This document shows, in pieces, positions 6,685 to 11,519 of a DNA stretch of 13,636 bases. Below the pieces are notes generated by a model that saw nothing but the letters and a program-made list of their open reading frames with translations, had not been told where the DNA came from and made no database searches. Within the stretch, counting starts at the first letter, position 1, and each line of letters begins with the position of its first letter. The stretch is from Thermofilum sp. (GTDB taxonomy: Archaea; Thermoproteota; Thermoprotei; Thermofilales; Thermofilaceae): contig JAJHRM010000044.1 of assembly GCA_020832965.1 (NCBI GenBank), forward strand, positions 1 to 13,636, read 5' to 3'. Both the position numbers and the translations under genes were made by a program.

Positions 6685-6849
6685 TTAAAATTCCTCCTCT
6701 TCCTCTTCCTCTCCTTCTTCCCACTCTTCCTCCTCTTCGGGAAACTCCTCTTCCTCCTCGAACTCCTCCCACTCTTCCTCCTCTTCCTCCCATTCCTCCT
6801 CCTCTTCCGGGAACTCTTCCTCCTCTTCTAGCCAGGCTCTTATTTTCAT
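6685..6849 (-). CDS. Glu-rich 54-residue acidic micro-protein, function unknown
   Basis: A short minus-strand frame encodes MKIRAWL followed by almost pure acidic sequence: 37 of 54 residues are Glu, with Trp, Phe and Phe-Pro placed at intervals. The block EEEEEFPEEEEEW appears twice, at residues 8-20 and 31-43. There are no Asp residues, and the only basic ones are Lys2 and Arg4. The start is supported by AGGTGA (6856-6861), a good Shine-Dalgarno six bases before ATG, and by a TATA-like TTTTAATA at 6880-6887. The frame ends cleanly at TAA. I know no family to assign; an acidic nucleic-acid mimic, ion or histone-like-protein binder, or disordered chaperone-type tail are only ideas. The opposite strand reads as Leu/Phe-rich, but lacks matching start signals. 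Mixed GAA/GAG use argues against a simple repeat expansion. Confidence 0.6.
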   Translation of the reverse strand: MKIRAWLEEEEEFPEEEEEWEEEEEEWEEFEEEEEFPEEEEEWEEGEEEEEEEF

Positions 6850-7143
6850 GGTTTCTCACCTGAGACTGCAAAAAACTAGTATTAAAACTTATCTTTGGGA
6901 GCATGAGCGCTTGGTGCGTGAAAGAGAGAGGGAGGAAAAAGCATGTTGTGCCAGTGAGGCTCGCCTAGTGGACAGCTGCAATGAGGGAGAATCGCAGATA
7001 GCTGTGTTCCTCATTATGCACGCCCCACTCAGCACGCGAGCTCTGGGATTTCGCATGTCCACGCATTGGGGCTGGGTAGTTTTTTGCGCGCGCGAGCACG
7101 CTAAGCAGGTAATTTTATAGGCTCTGAGGGTAGAAAATAGTTA
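6850..7143. other. Intergenic stretch without recognised gene
   Basis: Contains the promoter of the Glu-rich gene at its left end, and at its right end a GCGCGCGCG run (7086-7094) followed by a TATA-like ATTTTATA (7112-7119) that precedes the next gene by 25-32 bases. In between I see neither a protein-like frame nor a recognisable RNA gene. Confidence 0.5.
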
Positions 7144-7494
7144 ATGAACGGGGTCACTGCGATTGAAGAGTTTGAGGTTGAATTGGAGAGGCTGCGGGAT
7201 AAGTTGCTAGAACTTGGCGTGAAGAAGATAGTTGTTGCCGTGAGGGACGAAGTTAAGTATAAGTTTCCCGCCGACCTCGAAGCGGGCGAGACTGTTAACC
7301 GCGTGAGGGCGCTAATCGGTATCTTGGGGGCGCCGGGTCCAGCTTTGTTCGTGAAGCCTTCTAGTGAAATTTTCTACGTCTACGTGGGAGAAGACTCATT
7401 AGTGGTCTTAGTTGGAGATCTAGATGAAGGATTGGGGGAGGAGTACTCGCTCATAGCCAAGCTGCTCATAAATGAGGTTTTAAGTCGAGGCTAG
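7144..7494 (+). CDS. Small alpha/beta protein, possibly Roadblock/LC7-like
   Basis: A 116-residue protein with no signal peptide or membrane segment. It begins with an amphipathic helix (about 6-24, EEFEVELERLRDKLLELG), then strands around KKIVVAVRDE, a helix (VNRVRALIGILG) and a strand pair ending FYVYVGEDSLVVLVGD, followed by a C-terminal helix. This order, with a strand LVVLVGD and then a Gly-containing turn (DEGLGEEY) before the last helix, resembles Roadblock/LC7 proteins, which regulate small GTPases; I cannot confirm it without profile searches. ATG 7144 has no Shine-Dalgarno but a TATA at 7112-7119 gives a leaderless transcript. It is followed 71 bases later by a membrane protein gene with its own promoter signals. 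Confidence 0.7.
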   Translation: MNGVTAIEEFEVELERLRDKLLELGVKKIVVAVRDEVKYKFPADLEAGETVNRVRALIGILGAPGPALFVKPSSEIFYVYVGEDSLVVLVGDLDEGLGEEYSLIAKLLINEVLSRG

Positions 7495-7526
7495 TTTTCT
7501 CCCGCTGCTAGGTTCGGGGGCGGAGA

Positions 7527-7535
7527 GTTTATAAG
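7527..7535 (+). promoter_or_regulatory. TATA box of the membrane protein gene
   Basis: GTTTATAAG lies 31-39 bases before ATG 7566. Unlike most genes here, this one also has a strong GGGAGG (7556-7561) four bases before its ATG, so the transcript should have a short leader carrying a ribosome binding site. Confidence 0.45.
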
Positions 7536-7565
7536 TGGATATATATTCTAGGGTAGGGAGGAATT

Positions 7566-8327
7566 ATGAGCAAAGCCTTAGTGCTTCAGTATTTGATTGG
7601 AGTGGTCTTGCTTGTTGTCTTCGCTTTTTTAAATGCTAATTTCCCTGGCTATACTTCCTTGATTTTTATACTCTACTTTGTAGCCTTAATGTCGGTAATG
7701 TTCGTTCTGATGGGTAGGCAGACGAGAGGGCTTTTAAAGGATCTCGACGAGGTTAAGAGTGGGGAGGTCCTTTACAGGTCTGATACAAGTGAAGTTTTGA
7801 AGCTTAGGGAGAGGGATTTGCAGAACTCTCAGCCCGAGCTTATGGCACAGTTCAAGGCTAGCATGATCCCATTTGCATCCCTTTTAATACTCATCCTTGT
7901 CTTCTACATTCCCCAGTTGAGGGATTTCTTCCTGCAACTAGGAAAGGTGCTTGCCCCCGCTAACGAGAAAATGGCTAGTTTCTTCGAATACTTGCTACTT
8001 TATGGTTTCTTCTACATTGTCTCCTTGGTGAGCGGTTTCTATGCTAGGAGGCTTCAGTCAAAGACAGGTACGCTAGTAATAGCAACAAGCTACACAGTTA
8101 CTTCTAAGGGTGTAGTGGTCGATGAAAGGATGCCGGTAAAATTCCCACTAAAAGGGAACATCTTAGTCGATTCAAGGAGAAAGTTCGTCCAGCTAGAAAC
8201 TCTCCAACAGGTCATGGGCACAACAGTCAAGCAGCGTATCCGCCTGTATTCGCCAGAGCCAAGCAAGCTTGCCAGCTTAATAAAAACCTCCAGCACCGCC
8301 CCTTCTGCAAGCAGGGACCGAGCGTAA
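7566..8327 (+). CDS. Integral membrane protein, DUF106/EMC3/Oxa1-like (tentative)
   Basis: A 253-residue protein with four predicted membrane helices, at about 5-25, 29-50, 100-118 and 142-162. Between helices 2 and 3 is a charged, helical cytoplasmic segment (RQTRGLLKDLDEVKSG to LRERDLQNSQPELMAQFK) leading into SMIPFASLLILILVFYIP. This layout, with a coiled-coil-like segment before a paired set of helices, recalls the DUF106/EMC3/TMCO1 members of the Oxa1 insertase superfamily. The C-terminal third (170-240) is a soluble, beta-rich domain with a Ser/Thr tail. If the match is right it helps insert membrane proteins. I judge the family call moderate only; a generic membrane protein is the fallback. 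ATG 7566 is fixed by the strong GGGAGG just upstream. Confidence 0.8.
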   Translation: MSKALVLQYLIGVVLLVVFAFLNANFPGYTSLIFILYFVALMSVMFVLMGRQTRGLLKDLDEVKSGEVLYRSDTSEVLKLRERDLQNSQPELMAQFKASMIPFASLLILILVFYIPQLRDFFLQLGKVLAPANEKMASFFEYLLLYGFFYIVSLVSGFYARRLQSKTGTLVIATSYTVTSKGVVVDERMPVKFPLKGNILVDSRRKFVQLETLQQVMGTTVKQRIRLYSPEPSKLASLIKTSSTAPSASRDRA

Positions 8328-8346
8328 AACGAAAAACCCTTATCTA

Positions 8347-8407
8347 AGCCTTCAGGAGGGCTCCCGTGCGGGGCTGAGAGGGGGACCGCCGAAAGGCGTC
8401 GGATCCC
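8347..8407 (+). other. GC-rich foldable segment, candidate structured RNA
   Basis: Three local hairpins follow one another: 8347-8362 (six pairs, loop CAGG), 8363-8372 (three pairs) and 8382-8407, where CGCC-GAAA-GGCG forms a GNRA-capped stem inside an outer GGGA/TCCC pairing with a small internal bulge. An AT-rich element (ACCCTTATCTAA, about 8336-8347) could act as a promoter. It does not match tRNA, SRP RNA or RNase P RNA, and I see no known riboswitch core. GC richness alone can produce such folds, so this is a weak call. Confidence 0.25.
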
Positions 8408-8472
8408 ATGACTCCAGAGCGCTCAGCGCGCGCAGGGGGTGGTGGCATGAGTACGGTGAGTACTTCTCGGGC

Positions 8473-8712
8473 TTGGGGGTGGACGAGCAGGCTATGCTTG
8501 CGGAGTTGCGTAGACGCAGAGAAAGCCTACGCTGGCTGGACAGAACCTTCACTGAGGAAAAGAGGTACTACGGCGAGGTGGCTGACGATATAATAGCTCA
8601 CTTCGACCTAGGAGCTTCTGAAGCCAGCAAGCTACAGGACTTCGCCGAGAAGATCACTACGTGCCTGGACGAAGTTTACATGCAGGCAGACACAAGGCAC
8701 CCGCGTTGCTGA
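8473..8712 (+). CDS. Hypothetical protein fragment, likely part of a broken gene
   Basis: A protein-like frame rich in charged helices (AELRRRRESLRWLDRT, EVADDIIAHFDLGASEASKL, DFAEKITTCLDEVYMQ). I do not recognise a family. TTG 8473 has no ribosome site; the frame stays open upstream to at least 8341 without ATG, GTG or TTG. A plausible original start is ATG 8447, which has GGGGGTGG before it but is in another frame, so one indel just after it would connect the two. The frame ends at TGA 8710-8712, while protein-like sequence continues in a different frame from about 8690. This looks like a decayed gene between a membrane protein gene and a tRNA. Confidence 0.35.
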   Translation: MGVDEQAMLAELRRRRESLRWLDRTFTEEKRYYGEVADDIIAHFDLGASEASKLQDFAEKITTCLDEVYMQADTRHPRC

Positions 8713-8957
8713 GGCATAGAAGCACGGCTATACACATGGCGACACGGCTACCGCATCATCAGCTCAACGGGCACAACATACTAAAACTCGCAGAACAACA
8801 CCCAGAATGGAGGAAAGCAGTCAAGGAACTAGCGCAAAAACGAAATATGCAGCCCAGAGGACCAATAACGAGAAGGCTACTCGAGCTCGCGGAAAACCCA
8901 CCCAAAAAATTTAAAACTCAAAAACCCTACTTCAATGACAGATCTCTGCGGCCGTAG
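8691..8957 (+). pseudogene. Frame-shifted continuation of the broken hypothetical gene
   Basis: In the third frame the sequence reads ALLRHRSTAIHMATRLPHH then LNGHNILKLAEQHPEWRKAV and LLELAENPP, a helical, basic protein-like stretch that joins naturally to the preceding fragment if one frameshift near 8700 is removed. The nominal stop at 8957 lies inside tRNA-Gly and the last dozen residues come from the tRNA promoter region, so the true 3' end has been lost or lies near 8905. Joined, the pieces make about 155 residues with no family I recognise. Confidence 0.35.
8907..8917 (+). promoter_or_regulatory. TATA box of tRNA-Gly
   Basis: AAATTTAAAAC lies 31-41 bases before the mature tRNA 5' end, the right place for an archaeal tRNA promoter with a short 5' leader removed by RNase P. 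Confidence 0.6.
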
Positions 8958-9037
8958 TCTAGTCTGGTAGGATGGCGGCCTGCCATGTGCGCGCAGAGCG
9001 CCGCAGAACCCGGGTTCAAATCCCGGCGGCCGCACCA
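8948..9037 (+). tRNA. tRNA-Gly (anticodon GCC) with 13-nt intron and encoded CCA
   Basis: The 7-bp acceptor stem is perfect (GCGGCCG with CGGCCGC), discriminator A, then genomically encoded CCA (9035-9037). The T arm is CCGGG-TTCAAAT-CCCGG. The D stem is GTCT/GGAT with wobbles. The anticodon stem is GCGGC (8975-8979) with GCCGC (9000-9004). The loop reads C-T-GCC-A, anticodon 8982-8984, then a 13-nt intron (8986-8998) at the canonical 37/38 position, then C38. CTGC (8980-8983) pairs with GCAG (8993-8996), leaving 3-nt bulges CAT and AGC, a compact bulge-helix-bulge-like splice site with cuts after the second bulge base on each side. The mature tRNA would be 77 nt including CCA. Confidence 0.95.
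8986..8998 (+). other. 13-nt archaeal tRNA intron
   Basis: TGTGCGCGCAGAG interrupts tRNA-Gly between positions 37 and 38. Its GCAG pairs with exon bases 32-35 to form the central four-base helix recognised by the archaeal splicing endonuclease. The inner stem is almost absent, leaving a 6-nt GTGCGC loop, which is near the minimal size for such introns. Confidence 0.85.
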
Positions 9038-9231
9038 CTCTCTTATTGTTCTCGCAATCTTCGCTTTCAGTCTCCTCACAGTCTCTCTTAACGCGTTTTC
9101 GCATATCTCTAAGCACGCTATTCAACATTTTGCCTCCACGCCAGGCGCGCTATAGGCAATATTTCTCGCAGCGGCTGGGAGTGCCATGAATAGGGAGAAA
9201 GTGGATCATTCGTAGCGCAGGGATGGCATGG

Positions 9232-9267
9232 TGGAGGTGTGCAGTCATCTCTGTTTGGGTTCCTCCA
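9232..9267 (+). repeat. Inverted repeat upstream of the winged-helix gene
   Basis: TGGAGG (9232-9237) and CCTCCA (9262-9267) can pair across 24 bases. It lies just upstream of the likely TATA box of the regulator gene. It may be an operator half-site pair or chance. Confidence 0.2.
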
Positions 9268-9281
9268 GGGAGGTATGTGCA

Positions 9282-9291
9282 GAAAATTTAT
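9282..9291 (+). promoter_or_regulatory. TATA box of the winged-helix regulator gene
   Basis: AAATTTATTT lies 40-49 bases before ATG 9331, allowing a leader of about 20 bases that includes the AGGTG ribosome site at 9320-9324. Confidence 0.4.
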
Positions 9292-9330
9292 TTGGAAATA
9301 CGTCTATTTCCGCTTTGTTAGGTGCATTAC

Positions 9331-9621
9331 ATGCCGCCTAAAGTGCTGACGATTCGCGAGGCACTTAAGCATCCTTTGCGTCGAAGGATAGTTGCGTACT
9401 TGCTTGATAATCCTGGTGCATCGGTGAGGCAATTGACTAGGGGCTTGGGCGTAAGCATTGGTTCTCTGTCTGGGCATCTTGTTATTCTCGAAAGGGTTGG
9501 ACTAGTAATCGAAAGGCGTGGGTCAAAAAGGCTGGAGCTGTTTGTAAACCCTGAGCTGCTTTTAGCTTTGAGGAGGGAGTTTGCTGATCTGAGCAAGGAA
9601 AGGGTTGCAGAGGCGGGGTAA
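9331..9621 (+). CDS. Winged helix-turn-helix transcriptional regulator (ArsR-like)
   Basis: A 96-residue protein that is almost entirely a winged-helix DNA-binding domain. It begins with an ALKHPLRRRIVAYLLDN helix typical of ArsR/MarR-like regulators, followed by the helix-turn-helix ASVRQLTRGLGVSIGSLSGH and the wing VGLVIERRGSKRLELFVNP. No metal-binding cysteine pair is present, so a classic metal sensor is unlikely. ATG 9331 is preferred over GTG 9322 because AGGTG (9320-9324) sits six bases before it; the GTG would overlap that site. The next gene, 98 bases downstream on the same strand, is a nicotinate phosphoribosyltransferase whose promoter carries tandem repeats, so this protein is a natural candidate for their binder. 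That link is inference from position only. Confidence 0.85.
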   Translation: MPPKVLTIREALKHPLRRRIVAYLLDNPGASVRQLTRGLGVSIGSLSGHLVILERVGLVIERRGSKRLELFVNPELLLALRREFADLSKERVAEAG

Positions 9622-9656
9622 CGGGTCTTTTTGGAGCTTTGTACAGGCTAGTTTTA

Positions 9657-9677
9657 ATTAATCGTTATTAATCGTTA
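9657..9677 (+). promoter_or_regulatory. Tandem 10-bp direct repeat, candidate operator of nicotinate phosphoribosyltransferase
   Basis: ATTAATCGTT occurs twice in tandem (9657-9666 and 9667-9676), followed by one more A. The period is 10 bp, about one helical turn, so two protein subunits could bind the same face. The repeats end ten bases before the TATA element (9687-9693), a position suited to an activator or a BRE-blocking factor. Confidence 0.6.
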
Positions 9678-9686
9678 CTGAATAAT

Positions 9687-9693
9687 GTTTAAG
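9687..9693 (+). promoter_or_regulatory. TATA box of nicotinate phosphoribosyltransferase
   Basis: GTTTAAG preceded by AATAAT (BRE-like) lies 27-33 bases before GTG 9720, implying a leaderless transcript. Confidence 0.55.
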
Positions 9694-9719
9694 TCTTAGA
9701 TGCATAGGTTTTCTGTCTT

Positions 9720-10961
9720 GTGAGTGGAGGGAAACCTGGGTGGGAGGGTAGATTCATCTATGCAACGTTTGAGGAGCTAAAGAGCGGATTAACCACTGAT
9801 GTTTACTTTACGAGAACTAGGAAAATCCTCCAGAAATATGGGCTGCTCGATGTGGAAGTCCACATGGAGATCACGGCAAGCAAGCTGCCAGGCAGCTACA
9901 AGTGGGGTGTCTATGCTGGACTCCGAGAAGTTTTGAAGCTACTAGACGGGAAGAGGATTACTGTTAGGTCTCTCCCCGAGGGAACAGTTTTCCACGCGAA
10001 AGACTACTATGGCTGTAAGGTTCCAGTAATGACGATTGAGGGTCCCTACGGGGAGTTTTTAGAACTTGAGACTCCGCTGCTTGGATTCCTTGCCTCAGCC
10101 AGTGGTATTGCGACAAAGGCTGCCCGTGTCAAGAAAGCTGCCGGGGACAAGCTGGTGCTGTCGTTTGGGGCGCGGAGGCAACACCCAGCTCTTGCACCCT
10201 TCGTAGAGTTCTACGCGTACATCGGTGGAGCGGATGCAGTTTCAGCTGTTCTGGGCGCGGAAGCTTTAGGTATCAGGGCAACAGGCACCATGCCTCATAG
10301 CCTCTTAATAATTTTTAGAGGAATCCTGGGGGACCACACCCTTGGGTGGAGGGCTTTCGACGAAGTGATTGAAAAGGATGTTAACAGGGTAGCGCTGGTC
10401 GACACTTTCTACGATGAAGCTGAGGAAGCCCTTCTGGCTGCAAAGCTTCTGGGCGAGGGACTGTGGGGAGTGAGGCTGGATACGCCGGGTAGCAGGAGGG
10501 GTAACTTCGAGGAGATAGTTAGGGAGGTTCGCTGGAAACTTGACGTCAATGGGTATAGACATGTGAAGATAGTTGTTTCCGGAGGCATAGATGAGGACAG
10601 TGCACCTTCCCTCGCTAAAGCTGGTGCCGATGCGTTCGGCGTGGGAGCTGCAATAGCCGCTGCCCAGCCAATAGACTTCGCCATGGATATTACGGCTATG
10701 AAGATTAATGGAGAATGGAAGCCCATTGCAAAGAGAGGCAAGCTTTCAGGCAGAAAACAGGTCTACCGCTGTGATGAGTGCTTTATTGACCACGTAGTTC
10801 CTATTGATTCCGATGTCCCTGGGTGTCCTATGTGCGGTAAGCCCATGAGACCCCTACTGGAAACCTATATCGATGCTGGGAAGCCTGTGAAGAAGGTTGA
10901 AGATCCGCATACTGTGAGAAAATACGTGCTAAAGCAGCTAGAAAACGTAAGTCTCACATAG
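9720..10961 (+). CDS. Nicotinate phosphoribosyltransferase
   Basis: 413 residues. It joins nicotinate and phosphoribosyl pyrophosphate to form nicotinate mononucleotide, the first step of NAD salvage. Diagnostic stretches are LTTDVYFTRT (24-33), GARRQHPALAPF (150-161), RATGTMPHS with the active-site His193, RLDTPGSRRG (252-261) and VSGGIDE (286-292), a TIM-barrel type II phosphoribosyltransferase pattern. Four cysteines, CDEC (351-354) and CPMC (369-372), form a zinc ribbon near the C-terminus, as in archaeal members. GTG 9720 is supported by the TATA spacing and by the absence of an earlier start that fits. The upstream winged-helix gene and tandem repeats suggest dedicated control. The stop codon is part of a palindrome shared with the convergent GIY-YIG gene. 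Function is confident. Confidence 0.94.
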   Translation: MSGGKPGWEGRFIYATFEELKSGLTTDVYFTRTRKILQKYGLLDVEVHMEITASKLPGSYKWGVYAGLREVLKLLDGKRITVRSLPEGTVFHAKDYYGCKVPVMTIEGPYGEFLELETPLLGFLASASGIATKAARVKKAAGDKLVLSFGARRQHPALAPFVEFYAYIGGADAVSAVLGAEALGIRATGTMPHSLLIIFRGILGDHTLGWRAFDEVIEKDVNRVALVDTFYDEAEEALLAAKLLGEGLWGVRLDTPGSRRGNFEEIVREVRWKLDVNGYRHVKIVVSGGIDEDSAPSLAKAGADAFGVGAAIAAAQPIDFAMDITAMKINGEWKPIAKRGKLSGRKQVYRCDECFIDHVVPIDSDVPGCPMCGKPMRPLLETYIDAGKPVKKVEDPHTVRKYVLKQLENVSLT

Positions 10962-10970
10962 CGTGCGCTA
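10959..10970. repeat. 12-bp near-palindrome spanning both stop codons of a convergent pair
   Basis: TAGCGTGCGCTA joins the stop of the nicotinate phosphoribosyltransferase (10959-10961) and the stop of the opposite GIY-YIG gene (10968-10970), with six bases between. It differs from the perfect palindrome at 4712-4723 by one base, and both pairs have the same six-base gap. Confidence 0.75.
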
Positions 10971-11432
10971 AGTAGAGGTGCTGACCACGCAGGGGGACAG
11001 CTTCAGCGCCTTGAAGCTACTAATGGCTATTTGTAAGCACTCATCCATTGAATAATGGCATTTTGTCAGATGAGAGACGCAGCCGCTTCTGCAGTCAGAT
11101 GAGCCAAAGCCTTCAATCACGTGCGTGCACCCCGCTTCTTCCAGCAGAGAGACTAGGGCGCATTCAGGCACATCCGCTTCCGCGTATACTACGTGTGTAA
11201 TTTTTGAGCCCGGGCTTGCTAACAGGAAGTCTATGTGCCAGTGGAATCTTTTGCCTCTTTTTAGGTGTCTAGCTATCCTCGCCTTTAAGCCGCCAGGACC
11301 TTTAGCCGACCCAGCGTAGAAGTAGTTTCCAGGAGGGATTAGCCATCGCCTGTCACCTTTTAAACAAATTTTTGCCTCTTCCTCAACACGTATTAATAGT
11401 AAATATATTCCCTTGAGAGGCGGGATATCCAT
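10968..11432 (-). CDS. DUF123 protein, GIY-YIG nuclease superfamily
   Basis: A 154-residue protein matching the DUF123 branch of GIY-YIG nucleases. It has GIYLLLI (8-14) for the GIY strand, NYFYAGSAKGPGG (36-48) for the YIG strand, Arg52 in the following helix, and the DUF123 hallmarks FHWHIDFLL (63-71), LLEEAGCTHVIEGFGSSDC (96-114) and SHLTK (120-124). Proteins of this type are common in archaea; nuclease activity on DNA is assumed from the fold, the cellular role is unknown. Several cysteines (91, 102, 114, 118, 125, 132) are in the C-terminal half and might bind metal. ATG 11432 has no ribosome site, but an AT-rich TATA (11452-11464) on this strand fits a leaderless start. It shares its upstream region divergently with korA. 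Confidence 0.85.
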   Translation of the reverse strand: MDIPPLKGIYLLLIRVEEEAKICLKGDRRWLIPPGNYFYAGSAKGPGGLKARIARHLKRGKRFHWHIDFLLASPGSKITHVVYAEADVPECALVSLLEEAGCTHVIEGFGSSDCRSGCVSHLTKCHYSMDECLQIAISSFKALKLSPCVVSTST

Positions 11433-11451
11433 GTAGACTTTAATTATTAGG

Positions 11452-11464
11452 ATTAAAATATTTA
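11452..11464 (-). promoter_or_regulatory. TATA box of the DUF123 gene
   Basis: On the minus strand TAAATATTTTAAT lies 20-32 bases before ATG 11432, giving a leaderless transcript. It sits in the short divergent gap shared with korA. Confidence 0.45.
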
Positions 11465-11491
11465 TTATTTCGCAAGAAGTTTTTAGCCAAG

Positions 11492-11501
11492 CTTTTACAT
11501 A
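11492..11501 (+). promoter_or_regulatory. TATA-like element of korAB
   Basis: CTTTTACATA lies 19-28 bases before GTG 11520, so transcription would start at about the GTG. This supports GTG 11520 over the internal ATG at 11547. Confidence 0.4.
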
Positions 11502-11519
11502 GTTAAAGCCGGGATTCGG

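Noticed and set aside
6601..6831. Plus-strand Leu/Phe-rich reading of 76 residues opposite the Glu-rich gene
   Set aside because: It is the reverse reading of GAG/GAA codons, begins at a GTG/ATG without ribosome site or well-placed promoter, and runs through the terminator side of the minus-strand gene.
8355..8420. TPP or fluoride riboswitch, suggested by GGCTGAGAG and ATGACTCC
   Set aside because: The remaining conserved bases and helices of either class are missing, and no thiamine or fluoride gene follows.
8877..9128. Full 83-residue minus-strand frame across tRNA-Gly
   Set aside because: The middle part (RPPGFEPGF and similar) is the well-known artefact of translating the tRNA T-arm antisense; only its beginning is noted as a curiosity.
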